This document shows positions 8,820-16,676 of a DNA stretch of 58,446 nt, one piece after another. A program made the position numbers and the translations under genes. Source of the DNA: Streptomyces sp. NP-1717. GTDB taxonomy: Bacteria > Actinomycetota > Actinomycetes > Streptomycetales > Streptomycetaceae. The notes beneath the pieces were generated by a model that ran no database searches, was not told where the DNA came from, and saw only the letters and a list, made by a program, of their open reading frames with translations. Position 1 is the stretch's first letter; every line of letters begins with the position of its first letter. The stretch covers positions 1 to 58,446 of the forward strand of contig NZ_JAAPBF010000025.1 in assembly GCF_022695985.1 (NCBI RefSeq), written 5' to 3'.

Positions 8820-8868
8820 GGGAGCGCCCGCGTCGACGCCGTGGGGCCCGGCGGCCGGAAGACGTCCG

Positions 8869-9789
8869 TCAGCCGAGCCGCTTGCGCCAGTCCAGGCCGT
8901 GCACGTCGATCGCCGACCCCGGCGAACCGTCCCACTCCACCGACAGACCCGCGCCCGTCAGGGCCGCCGTGACCTCCCTGCCCACAGCCGCCGTCGTCTC
9001 CTCGGAGCCGTCGAACCCGCCGTAGTAGAGCGACAGCCCGCCCCCGCCGGCCACCCGCTCGGTGCACTGCGTATGGAAGAAGACGAAACCGCGCACCGTC
9101 GCGGGGTCGGGGTCCTCGCGCTCGGCGCCGATCTCCGCCAGTCCGCAGCCGCGACAGCACGCGAAGTTCTCACGGGCCACGATGCCCCGCGCGTCCAGCC
9201 CCTCGAAGACTGCCGTGATCCGCTCGGGGTCGGTCTCGCCCACCCACCCCGCCTGCTCATCGAGCCGCTCCAGCCACAGCCGGTCCACGATCTGCCCCGC
9301 CTGCGCGGCGGACACCGGCCGCTCGTCCCCGTCGACCAGCCACTCCTCGGCGTCCTCGGTGAGCTCCTCCCGTCCGTCGTACCCGCGCGCGATCAGCCCG
9401 CGCACATACTCCTCGACCTCCCGCCGCGTCGTGTCGTCGAGCTCGGGCACCGGCTCACCGCTCGCCAGCTCCACCGGCTCCCAGACCACGCCCGCGTCCC
9501 AGCCGGGCTCCTGGCGGGCCCACGCGACCATGATCCGGGCCACCGACTCCGCGTCGGCGAGCTCCGTGCCGAACATGGCGTCGGGGGAGCCGTCCCGGTG
9601 CTCCAGCGTGTACTTCCCGGAGCCCTCCCGCGCGACCTGGATGAACACGCACGGCCGGTCGGGAATCCGGTCCACGGTCAGGAACTGATCGTCGACACCC
9701 CCGATCCGCGCGACCAGCCCCCCGAGCCCGTCCGCCGAAATCCGCTCGTATTCCTGCCAGTTCGCCGTTTTCACCCTGATGTCCAGCAT
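8869..9789 (-). CDS. DUF6891-type protein with a predicted damage-inducible promoter
   Basis: 306 residues from the ATG at 9789; the longer reading adds 23 residues that would lie upstream of the predicted transcription start. Residues 1-110 form one domain (MLDIRVKTANWQEYERIS start). Residues about 120-306 match what I recall as DUF6891, with R-G-L-I-A-R-G-Y, a Cys cluster F-A-C-C-R-G-C-G (about 206-213), FVFFHTQCTE and GLSLYYGGFDG. The Cys cluster could bind metal. Function unknown. A RecA-NDp/PafBC-type promoter ends 7 bases before the ATG, so the mRNA is predicted to be leaderless and induced by DNA damage. The downstream neighbour on the other side is the wHTH/leader region. Confidence 0.8.
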   Translation of the reverse strand: MLDIRVKTANWQEYERISADGLGGLVARIGGVDDQFLTVDRIPDRPCVFIQVAREGSGKYTLEHRDGSPDAMFGTELADAESVARIMVAWARQEPGWDAGVVWEPVELASGEPVPELDDTTRREVEEYVRGLIARGYDGREELTEDAEEWLVDGDERPVSAAQAGQIVDRLWLERLDEQAGWVGETDPERITAVFEGLDARGIVARENFACCRGCGLAEIGAEREDPDPATVRGFVFFHTQCTERVAGGGGLSLYYGGFDGSEETTAAVGREVTAALTGAGLSVEWDGSPGSAIDVHGLDWRKRLG

Positions 9790-9796
9790 GGGAATC

Positions 9797-9819
9797 ACTC
9801 TGGCACAGGCCACTGACAA
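9797..9819 (-). promoter_or_regulatory. RecA-NDp/PafBC-type promoter
   Basis: Minus strand: TTGTCAGTGG (9810-9819), 7-base spacer, CAGAGT as the -10 (9797-9802). This matches the known DNA-damage promoter TTGTCrGTG-N7/8-(T/C)AnnnT of actinobacteria. The ATG of the DUF6891 gene begins 7 bases after the -10, implying a leaderless transcript. Confidence 0.75.
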
Positions 9820-9854
9820 CAGCCCTGCGGCCACCGGCGCCCGGCCTCGGCAGG

Positions 9855-10973
9855 TCACTTCAGCAGCGTGCCGAATCCCGCCGCGCGGATCCGGCGCACG
9901 ATCTCCTCCGGCGTGGTGCCCAGGTGGTCCGCCGTCCGCCGCAGATGCCAGTCGTTGCCGGCCAGAGCGTTCAGCAGATGCCCGCGCCTGACCTGCGCCG
10001 GGGCCAGCCGGAACGTCTTCAGGTACGCGGTGCGCCCCTTGTGGTCGGTGATCAGCTCACCGATGTGCTGTCCCTCGGAGCCGGGACGGAACGGCGGCAG
10101 GAAGCGGTACATGTCGAACGACGCCATGCGGTAGACCCGCCGGAACGCGTACGACTCGCCGAGCAGTTCACGCGCCATGGCCGTGTCGTGCGACGCGCGC
10201 CACGCGCGCTCCTGCGCACGCGCGGCGGCCCGCAGATCGGTGAGCGTCCCGATGTGCCCGCCGTCGCCGAGCCGCGCCTCGAAGTCCGGTACGGGACCGC
10301 CGAAGTGGCCGTACTGGTGGATCAGCTCCCCGTACATGTCCTGGAGCAGCGTCGGGTGCAGGGCGCGGTAGTCGTCGGGGTGCGGCACCACGAAGGCGGC
10401 GGCGAGCGCGTCCGCGACGTACACCAGCACCCCGCACTGGCCCGGATGGATCTCGAAGACCCGCAGCGCGTCGGCGAGTCCGGGCACGTCGTGCCCGAGG
10501 TAGGCCGCCTCGGCACGGGGCGACAGGCCCTGCCGCAGCGCCTCCCGCGACCACTGGTCCCAGGCGATCGCCGGGCCGCCGAAGTGCAGCGTCAGATAGC
10601 CCTCCATGGCCAGGTGCAGCGGCAGGAACCGGCAGCGCGTGACGGCACCGCCCGGCCGCTCCTTCTTCCCGGAAGGGCGCCGCTTGACCATGCGGTGATG
10701 CGGGCCGACCGCCATGCCCGTGGGCCGCGCGGTGTTCATCTGCGTTCCGTAGGAAGCCGACTGCTCGCCGGACCAGTCCGCGACGAGCCCGTGCGGGATG
10801 TACGACACGTAACTGATGCCCGGCGACACCAGCACCTCGCCGAACCGGTCGTACACCTCCCGGTGCAGACGCAGCCCCGGCAGCGGCTCCTCGCGCACCA
10901 GCGGCACGAGGCGCACACCGCCCCACACCTGCGCCGGGCACGTGGTCAGCCCCGTGAAGTCCAGCCCGGTCAC
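9855..10973 (-). CDS. ARPP-2-like protein with C-terminal Fis-type HTH
   Basis: 372 residues from a GTG at 10973 whose GTGA overlaps the stop of the upstream gene by 4 bases, so it is translationally coupled. Residues 1-290 resemble proteins I recall as ARPP-2 (ARG and rhodanese-phosphatase-superfamily-associated protein), with GVRLVPLVREEPLPGLRL, YIPHGLVADW, FLPLHLAMEGYL, VFEIHPGQCGVLVYV and VVPHPDDYRALHP. The last 45 residues are a Fis-like helix-turn-helix (RRGHLLNALAGNDWHLRRTA...TPEEIVRRI). This combination suggests a sensing or scaffold domain joined to nucleic-acid binding. Its stable partner should be the helical-repeat/vWA protein. The family name is from memory; the biochemical role is unknown. 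Confidence 0.78.
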   Translation of the reverse strand: MTGLDFTGLTTCPAQVWGGVRLVPLVREEPLPGLRLHREVYDRFGEVLVSPGISYVSYIPHGLVADWSGEQSASYGTQMNTARPTGMAVGPHHRMVKRRPSGKKERPGGAVTRCRFLPLHLAMEGYLTLHFGGPAIAWDQWSREALRQGLSPRAEAAYLGHDVPGLADALRVFEIHPGQCGVLVYVADALAAAFVVPHPDDYRALHPTLLQDMYGELIHQYGHFGGPVPDFEARLGDGGHIGTLTDLRAAARAQERAWRASHDTAMARELLGESYAFRRVYRMASFDMYRFLPPFRPGSEGQHIGELITDHKGRTAYLKTFRLAPAQVRRGHLLNALAGNDWHLRRTADHLGTTPEEIVRRIRAAGFGTLLK

Positions 10974-12457
10974 CGTCCCCCGCCTCCCTCGTGCACGAGC
11001 AGAAAGTCCTCGATCCGCCGGTCCAGATACGCCTGGAGTTCGGCCAGTGCGGTGCGGCCCTCGGCGAACTGCGCGATCTCCGCCAGCGCCGGCAGGTCCT
11101 CGGCGTCCCGGATCCCCGCCGTCGGCACGCTCGCCGCCAGCCGCCGCACGTCGAAGCCGTCCGCGTCGTACACCGGGTTCAGATGGACGACCGTCGTACG
11201 CCGCTCCCGGTCCAGGCGGCTGCGCCACACCCGCAGGACCTCACCCGCCAGCCCCGGAGGGGCGTTGTCCCAGCCGTCGGAGACGATGACCAGCCGGTCG
11301 GGGGCGTACTCCAGCGCGTCGATCACCCGCGTCCCGAGCGGCGTCGGGCCGTGGGGGCGCACCAGCAGCGGGTCCGTGCGGCCCGAGGTCCACCACGCGC
11401 CGTACGATCCCGGCGCCGCCAGCGCCTCCAGCAGGAAGTGCCCGCCGAGCGCGACACCGAGCGGACGGCGGCGCTTCTCGCCCGAACCGGACGAGGAGTA
11501 ACTGTCGTCCAGTACGGCGGCGACGCGCCCCCACGTCCCGGCGTACGCCCCCGCTGCCCGGCGCGCGGCCCCGCGCAGCGCGCCCGTCAGCTCCGCGCGC
11601 CGCCGGATCCGCTCGTCGGCCGGCAGCGCCAGGACGTAGAGCGCGAGCCTGGTCAGCGGCATGACGGAGAGGTCCGTCCGCACGGCGGCGTCCTTCTCGC
11701 CCGCGCCCGACTCGCGCTGTGTGCGCAGCCGTTCCAGCCGGGTCATCCGGGGCGCGATCCGCTCCACGAACGCCGAGCGCCGCACACCGTGCTTGGCCGC
11801 GAAGCCCTCGGCGACCGTGAACGGCAGCTCGTAGAGCGCGCCCTGCTCGTAGTGCGCGCGGCGGTACGCGTCGAGAAGCCCGTGCTCGTACCGCGGGCGT
11901 ACGCCCGGCGCGAAGAGGAAGTCGCCCAGCTCACCGGCGGCCGGACCCGCGCCCGTGGCCGTCGTCAGCGGCAGATGGAAGTGCCGCGCCGCGGTCTTCA
12001 GCCCGGCGCGGTACTTCACCGCGTCGTGCCCCAGGTCCGGGCGGGCCGCCAGCCAGTCGCGCAGGATCGCGCGGGTACGGCGGTTGGAGACCTTCGCGGC
12101 GCGCAGCGCGCGCATCAGCCGGTAGACGCGCTGCGGCGGCAGCAGCGCCAGCCGGGCGGCGATCAGCCGGCCCTCGGTCCGCTTCTGGTCCGGGCCGTAC
12201 TCCGCGGCCTCGCCCGCCGTGCGCAGCAACTGCTCCACGATGCGCGCCGCGTTGTGGTCGTTGATGTCGAGCGCGAGCGAAGCGGCGTACACGGTGCGGT
12301 AGTTGACGCGTACGTACTCGTGGAGGAAGCCGAGCGAGAGCCGCTGCCGGTGCGCGTCGGAGCGGAACTCGCGCTGACCGGTGGACGTGACGGCGGCGTT
12401 GACGAAGAGCAGCACGTCCTCGGCCGCGACCAGGCCGGCGCGGGTCTCCTCCGTCAT
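10970..12457 (-). CDS. Helical-repeat plus von Willebrand A domain protein (Ro60-like layout)
   Basis: 495 residues from the ATG at 12457 (GAGGAC upstream). Residues 1-300 are almost all helical, HEAT/TROVE-like in layout (many R-x-x-R-x-L pairs), but lack the classical TROVE motif. Residues about 312-480 are a vWA domain with a complete MIDAS: D-D-S-Y-S (Asp317, Ser319, Ser321), Thr in G-P-T-P-L-G-T, and Asp in V-S-D-G-W-D-N. Bacterial Ro60 proteins, which bind Y-like RNAs, share the ring-of-helices plus vWA plan, so an RNA-binding scaffold is a reasonable hypothesis. It is coupled to the ARPP-2-like gene downstream and has a 15-bp inverted repeat in its promoter region. Confidence 0.8.
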   Translation of the reverse strand: MTEETRAGLVAAEDVLLFVNAAVTSTGQREFRSDAHRQRLSLGFLHEYVRVNYRTVYAASLALDINDHNAARIVEQLLRTAGEAAEYGPDQKRTEGRLIAARLALLPPQRVYRLMRALRAAKVSNRRTRAILRDWLAARPDLGHDAVKYRAGLKTAARHFHLPLTTATGAGPAAGELGDFLFAPGVRPRYEHGLLDAYRRAHYEQGALYELPFTVAEGFAAKHGVRRSAFVERIAPRMTRLERLRTQRESGAGEKDAAVRTDLSVMPLTRLALYVLALPADERIRRRAELTGALRGAARRAAGAYAGTWGRVAAVLDDSYSSSGSGEKRRRPLGVALGGHFLLEALAAPGSYGAWWTSGRTDPLLVRPHGPTPLGTRVIDALEYAPDRLVIVSDGWDNAPPGLAGEVLRVWRSRLDRERRTTVVHLNPVYDADGFDVRRLAASVPTAGIRDAEDLPALAEIAQFAEGRTALAELQAYLDRRIEDFLLVHEGGGGR

Positions 12458-12545
12458 GATGTCCTCGTCTCCCCGTACGTTCGCGCGTCCCGGCTCCGCG
12501 CATGCCGAAGCCGGCCGGGGCATGGGGGCGCGATCAGCGAAATAG

Positions 12546-12560
12546 TTGCTTCAGAGGCAA
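12546..12560 (-). promoter_or_regulatory. MarR-like operator upstream of the vWA/ARPP-2 pair
   Basis: TTGCTTC-A-GAGGCAA is an inverted repeat with 6 of 7 arm positions paired, the size and TTGC...GCAA form of many MarR-family operators. It lies about 90 bases before the vWA start and just upstream of an AT-richer CTATTT stretch that may be the -10. No MarR gene is present in the window, so the regulator would be elsewhere. Confidence 0.4.
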
Positions 12561-12685
12561 GTCCCGGAAGTCGCACCGGAGGCCCGCGGCCGGCCGTCGA
12601 AACGTAGCACCGGGGGTGCGGTACCGCGCCACCCAATTCCGGTCCGCCCTGGGCCGGGGCGGGCGCGGACGGCACACTGATCCGT

Positions 12686-13642
12686 ATGAGCCAGCTACGC
12701 ATCGCACTCCTCGGCACCGGCCCGTGGGCCGAGCGCACGCACGCCCCCGCCATCGCGGCGCATCCGGACGTCGTGTTCAGCGGCGTCTGGGGGCGGCGCC
12801 CCGAAGCCGCCGCCGCGCTCGCCGCCGCCCACGACACCACGGCGTACGCCGGTGACGGTGAGGGTGACGGCGGCGGCGGTACGGGTGGTACGGGCGGGCT
12901 GGAAGGGCTCGACGCGCTCCTCGCCGTGAGCGACGCCGTCGCCTTCGCCCTGCCGCCCGACGTCCAGGCCCCGCTCGCCGCACGAGCGGCGGCGGCCGGC
13001 TGTCACCTCCTGATGGACAAGCCGGTCGCGACGACCGTGCCCGGCGCACGCGCCGTCGCGGACGCCGCCGAACGCGCGGGCGTCGCCTCCCTCGTCTTCT
13101 GCACGCTCCGGTTCGCCCCAGGGACCGCGGAGTGGGTCGAGGAACAGGCCGCGGTGGACGGCTGGTTCACGGCACGCGCCCACTGGCTCGGCGCGCTGTA
13201 CGGGGCGGGCGACAAGAGCCCGTACGCCGACTCGCCGTGGCGTCGTGAGAAGGGCGGCCTGTGGGACGTGGGCCCGCACGCACTCTCCGCGCTGCTGCCG
13301 ATCCTGGGCGACGTGACGGGCGTGACCGCCGTACGGGCCGAGCCCGACCTCACGCATCTGGTGCTCACGCACACGTCGGGCGTGACGAGTTCGGCGGTGC
13401 TGAGCCTGAGCGCCCCGCGCAACGGCGCGGGCGCCGGGCTCGAACTGCGGGGCGAGCACGGGACGGCGGTACTCCCCGAGGGCTGGGGCGACCCGGCGGA
13501 CATCTTCGGTACGGCGATCGACGCCCTGCTCACGGCGGCGCGCACGGGCCGGCCGCACGCCTGCGACGTGCGGTTCGGCCTGCGCCTGACGGAGATCCTC
13601 GCGGAGGCGGAGGAGCTGATCGGCCGCGGGACGACCGGCTGA
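12686..13642 (+). CDS. Gfo/Idh/MocA-family NAD(P)-dependent oxidoreductase
   Basis: 318 residues. N-terminal Rossmann fold with R-I-A-L-L-G-T-G-P-W-A (G-x-G-x-x loop, residues 8-13), a Gly-rich insertion (about 55-70) and the conserved E/D-K-P motif as L-M-D-K-P-V-A-T near 115, where the Lys is the usual catalytic residue. C-terminal domain includes RREKGGLWDVGPHAL, the family's G-G-x-x-x-D-x-G-x-H substrate-site signature. Sugar or inositol-like substrate is typical of the family; which one is not visible. It diverges from the vWA gene and converges on the next gene. Confidence 0.9.
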   Translation: MSQLRIALLGTGPWAERTHAPAIAAHPDVVFSGVWGRRPEAAAALAAAHDTTAYAGDGEGDGGGGTGGTGGLEGLDALLAVSDAVAFALPPDVQAPLAARAAAAGCHLLMDKPVATTVPGARAVADAAERAGVASLVFCTLRFAPGTAEWVEEQAAVDGWFTARAHWLGALYGAGDKSPYADSPWRREKGGLWDVGPHALSALLPILGDVTGVTAVRAEPDLTHLVLTHTSGVTSSAVLSLSAPRNGAGAGLELRGEHGTAVLPEGWGDPADIFGTAIDALLTAARTGRPHACDVRFGLRLTEILAEAEELIGRGTTG

Positions 13643-13671
13643 TGTCAGCGGTCCGACGTCCGCGGCCGATC

Positions 13672-14352
13672 TCAGCCCACGCGTTCGATCCGGGCGTTGC
13701 GGATCAGGAACTTGCCCGGCTCACGGACCTGTTCGAACGCCGCGTCGTTGAGCAGCGCGCAGCTGCCCGACGGCGCGGTGACCCGGACCGTGACGGACTT
13801 GTCGTTGTCGAGGTTGGTCACCTTGAGCGTCGTGCCGACGGGGAACTCGTTGCTGGACGCCGCCGGGGCGCCCGCCTCGCCGGAGAGCGTGACGGTCGAT
13901 CCGGCACAGACGACGTCGCCCGCCTGCCCGGGGTCCGAGCCCGCGCCGGTGCCGGTGCCGGTGCCGGTACCTGAGCCCGTGCCCGTGCCCGTGCCTTCTC
14001 CCGCGCCCTCCTCGCCGGCGGGCGGTGCCGCCTCGGCCGGGGGTGCTTCGGCCGGGGGCGCCGCGCCCGTGTCGCTCGGCCCCACCTCGCACCCGGACGC
14101 CGCCTGCTTCCGCCTGATCTCCTCGATCACGTCCTGGCGGTTCTTGATCCGCGCCTCGGACAGGGCGTCCGGAGCGGCCCGCTGGCCGTCGATGAAGCGC
14201 TGGTTGTTGGCGAGGGCCGTGTTCAGCCCGTCGCACTCCACCGAGGCCTGGCTGGTGCCGGTCATCGCCACCGCCGTCCCGCCCACCAACGCGACCGCGC
14301 CGACGAGCAGGGCGATCTTCTTCTTCCGGCTGAAGGATTTCTTGCGCGACAC
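13672..14352 (-). CDS. Secreted protein with C-terminal double-psi beta-barrel-like domain
   Basis: 226 residues from a GTG at 14352 with AGGAG 6 bases upstream. A Lys/Arg-rich start (MSRKKSFSRKKK) is followed by a hydrophobic signal segment (about 13-30) and an Ala-x-Ala-like region (TGTSQAS). A helical part with Cys39 and Cys about 89 leads to a Pro/Glu/Ala linker and an uninterrupted GTGTG repeat tract (about 118-138). The last 75 residues look RlpA/expansin-like: V-x-N-L-D-N-x-x-S-V-T-V-R-V followed by L-L-N-D-A-A-F and a final I-R-x-A-x-I-E-R-V. Such proteins act at the cell wall. The 5' leader (14353-14580) is long and GC-rich; I could not match it to a known riboswitch. Confidence 0.78.
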   Translation of the reverse strand: MSRKKSFSRKKKIALLVGAVALVGGTAVAMTGTSQASVECDGLNTALANNQRFIDGQRAAPDALSEARIKNRQDVIEEIRRKQAASGCEVGPSDTGAAPPAEAPPAEAAPPAGEEGAGEGTGTGTGSGTGTGTGTGAGSDPGQAGDVVCAGSTVTLSGEAGAPAASSNEFPVGTTLKVTNLDNDKSVTVRVTAPSGSCALLNDAAFEQVREPGKFLIRNARIERVG

Positions 14353-14580
14353 GTGGGGCTCCTGTTCCCGGCCGCGAAGGGCGGCCGGCTGGGTTCCGTG
14401 TGCCGTTACGTACGCGTGGGGAGTCCCTTCCGCTCAAGCGTCCCGGCAGCGACTTCCCTGACACCGGAGCCGGTTCGGATCCCGGTCGTCCGGCGACCGC
14501 CTCGTGCACGCCGAGGAGGAGGCGCCGTACGGCCGCGACTGCTGTCGATTGCCCCTCAAACACCGTCTGGCCAGGGGCGA

Positions 14581-14603
14581 TTGTCAGTGGTGGGCGGTAG
14601 AAT
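14581..14603 (+). promoter_or_regulatory. RecA-NDp/PafBC-type promoter
   Basis: TTGTCAGTGG (14581-14590), 7-base spacer, TAGAAT (14598-14603). This is the best match in the window to the actinobacterial DNA-damage promoter. It is 45 bases ahead of the 95-residue ORF, leaving room for a normal leader. Confidence 0.8.
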
Positions 14604-14648
14604 TGTAAGTGTTCGTGAGGGTTCCACCACCGTGCCGGGAGGTCGCCG

Positions 14649-14936
14649 ATGGCCGTTGCCACAATCACGACGAAGCTCTTCGACATCACACAGCCAGCAG
14701 CCAGGACCGTGCAGCGCAAGCCACTGCCCGCGGGACAGCCCCGTGAGTGGTACGAGACCCACAACCGCCGCCTGAAGGCCATGCGCCTCGCCATCGCCCT
14801 GCTCGACTCGGGTGTGTACCACCCGGCGAACGCGAACAACCGGAAGATCCGTGCGACGGCGTCGCTGATGGGCGTCCATCCCCCGTCGGACACGACGTGC
14901 CGCATGGTGCGTGCCCTGATCCGCTACGGGCGCTGA
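14649..14936 (+). CDS. Small basic protein of unknown function, predicted damage-inducible
   Basis: 95 residues, ATG preceded by GGGAGG 7 bases upstream. Strongly basic (many Arg/Lys), no signal peptide or membrane segment. Notable pieces are REWYETHNRRLKAMRLAIALL (a basic amphipathic helix), GVYHPANANNRKIRATASLMG and C-R-M-V-R-A-L-I-R near the end. I do not recognise a family. Gene-like codon use, good ribosome site and the PafBC-type promoter argue that it is real. A nucleic-acid-binding role in the damage response would fit its charge, but that is inference. No obvious operon partner: the AEC transporter begins 257 bases downstream. Confidence 0.75.
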   Translation: MAVATITTKLFDITQPAARTVQRKPLPAGQPREWYETHNRRLKAMRLAIALLDSGVYHPANANNRKIRATASLMGVHPPSDTTCRMVRALIRYGR

Positions 14937-15193
14937 GGGAACCGGCCGCGCCGAAGGGCGGTGAAGGCCGGGAGGAGCGAAGCCCCGGTGCGGGACCGGT
15001 GGAGACACCGGTTCCGTACCGGGGCTCGCGCGTACCGCCGGTGACCGGCGGGGGCGGGTGCCCGGCCGTCCGGGGCGTCCGGCATGCTGAGGCCGGTGAC
15101 CTCTTCCGAAGCCGGGCACATACACATACACGTGCGGACGCGCCGGCCGTCAACGACGGAGCCGCCGCGACCGCCGAGCCCCGCGCGGGCGCG

Positions 15194-16117
15194 ATGAACG
15201 CCGTCCTCTTCGGCTTCCTGCCCATCTGGGTGATCACCGGCCTCGGCTGGGTGGCCGCGCGTCATGACGTCCTCGGCAGCCAGGCCCAGCACGTCCTCGG
15301 GCGCTTCGCCTTCACCTTCGCCATGCCGGCCCTGCTGTTCCTGGCGATGGCCGGAGCCGACATGACCGCCCTGCTGAACGTCGGCGTCCTCGTCTTCGCC
15401 ATCAGCCTGATCGCCGTCTTCGCCGCAGGACTTCTGGTCAGCCGCTGGATGTTCCGGCGCAGCCGGGCCGAACAGGGCATCGGCGCGATGGCGGCCGGTT
15501 ACGTCAACTCCGCCAATCTCGGTATCCCGGTGGCCGTGCACGTCCTGGGCGACACCTCCTTCGTCATCACCGTGGCCCTCTTCCAGATGCTCTTCGTCGC
15601 GCCGGTGGTGCTCGTCCTCCTCGATCTGGACGTACGGCGCGAGACCGGCGGACGCGCCGCCCGGATGCTCCAACTGCCCTTCCGCAACCCGATCATCGCG
15701 GCCTCCCTCGCCGGAGTGGCCGTGTCGGCGTTCGGCCGGCCGCTGCCCGCCGAGGCGACCGCACCGCTCGAACTGCTCGGCGACGCCGCCGTCCCGGCCG
15801 CCCTCTTCGCGCTCGGCATGTCCCTCAACACCCGGGTGCGGGCGGACTCCTCCGCACGCGCGGAACGGGCCCTGCTGGTCGCCCTCAAGATCGTCGCCCA
15901 GCCGCTGCTCGCCTACGCCGTCGGCCACTGGCTGTTCGGACTGAGCGGTCACACCCTCTTCGCCGTCGTGGTCTGCGCGGGGCTGCCGACCGCGCAGAAC
16001 GCCTTCATCTTCGCTTCCGAGTACCGGCTGAACACCGACCTCGCCAGGGACACCGTCATCCTGTCCACGCTCTGCTCGATGCTGTCCCTGACAGTGATCA
16101 CCTGGCTCCTCGTCTGA
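15194..16117 (+). CDS. AEC-family (auxin efflux carrier type) transporter
   Basis: 307 residues from the ATG at 15194; longer readings have no plausible start. About ten hydrophobic segments cover nearly the whole length, beginning LFGFLPIWVITGLGWVAARH. The family's conserved N-terminal F-x-F-x-x-P-A-L-L-F and the middle Y-x-N-S-A-N-L-G-I-P are both present, as is the C-terminal G-L-P-T-A-Q-N-A-F-I-F-A. AEC proteins are secondary carriers of organic anions such as malate or malonate; the substrate here is unknown. The 3' end overlaps the convergent acetyltransferase gene by 20 bases. Confidence 0.9.
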   Translation: MNAVLFGFLPIWVITGLGWVAARHDVLGSQAQHVLGRFAFTFAMPALLFLAMAGADMTALLNVGVLVFAISLIAVFAAGLLVSRWMFRRSRAEQGIGAMAAGYVNSANLGIPVAVHVLGDTSFVITVALFQMLFVAPVVLVLLDLDVRRETGGRAARMLQLPFRNPIIAASLAGVAVSAFGRPLPAEATAPLELLGDAAVPAALFALGMSLNTRVRADSSARAERALLVALKIVAQPLLAYAVGHWLFGLSGHTLFAVVVCAGLPTAQNAFIFASEYRLNTDLARDTVILSTLCSMLSLTVITWLLV

Positions 16118-16628
16118 CCCACCGCACCTCGCCGTCGTGCCACTCGTCGGTGGGCTCCAGACCCGCGGCGCGGGCGACGGCCGCCGACGCCGCGTGGTCG
16201 GGGTGGACATGGGCGGCGACGTCGCGCACCGAGCGCCGTGCGAGCCAGCCGACCAGCCCGCGCGCCGCCTCGCTCGCGATGCCCCGCCCCTGGAAGCCGG
16301 CCCCCACCACCCAGGCGATCTCCGCGACGAGCCCCGCCCCGGACGGGCTGATCGTCGCCTGCACCGTGCCCGTCAACGGCCCCTGCCCCTCCTCGCCTTC
16401 CCGGAGCCGGACGACCCAGTTGCACCAGGACTCGGCCGGATCGGCGGGTCCGGCGGCCATGCGCGCGTAGCGCGAGCGCAGCTCGCCGGCGGTCGCGGGC
16501 GCACCCCCGATGAAGGTGTGCAGCGCCGGGTCCGACAGCACATCCGCCATCTCCCGCGCGTGCTCCACCCGCTGCGGCACCAGCACCAGCCGCTCCGTCC
16601 GGATGACCTCCGCCTCGACGCGGCTCAT
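16098..16628 (-). CDS. GNAT-family N-acetyltransferase
   Basis: 176 residues from the ATG at 16628. The fold begins IRTERLVLVPQ as in RimJ/RimL-type GNATs; the acetyl-CoA loop is V-G-A-G-F-Q-G-R-G-I-A-S-E-A (Q-x-x-G-x-G/A form), and a final ANNPAS-like motif reads DHAASAAVARAAG, then LEPTDEWHDGEVRWVRR. Substrate unknown; this subgroup often modifies protein N-termini or small amines. The ATG overlaps the stop of a 14-codon upstream ORF (ATGA), and that ORF follows a PafBC-type promoter, so damage induction and translational coupling are predicted. Confidence 0.88.
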   Translation of the reverse strand: MSRVEAEVIRTERLVLVPQRVEHAREMADVLSDPALHTFIGGAPATAGELRSRYARMAAGPADPAESWCNWVVRLREGEEGQGPLTGTVQATISPSGAGLVAEIAWVVGAGFQGRGIASEAARGLVGWLARRSVRDVAAHVHPDHAASAAVARAAGLEPTDEWHDGEVRWVRRGAR

Positions 16629-16669
16629 CGTCCGGCCCTGTGTGCCGGCACCCACCCCAAGTTCTCCAT
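16625..16669 (-). CDS. 14-codon leader ORF coupled to the acetyltransferase
   Basis: The minus strand reads MENLGWVPAHRAGR and stops with TGA overlapping the acetyltransferase ATG (ATGA). Its ATG starts 8 bases after the end of the predicted -10, so the transcript would be leaderless and translation would begin here. Ribosomes terminating at the stop could reinitiate on the acetyltransferase. The peptide has no known relative that I recall. Confidence 0.5.
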   Translation of the reverse strand: MENLGWVPAHRAGR

Positions 16670-16676
16670 GTGACTC

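Noticed and set aside
14353..14580. Possible c-di-AMP (ydaO) riboswitch before the RlpA-like secreted protein.
   Set aside because: The position would be typical and some GGAAC/GGGACTCCCC pieces are suggestive, but I could not lay out the conserved core by eye. A covariance search (Infernal, RF00379) would decide.
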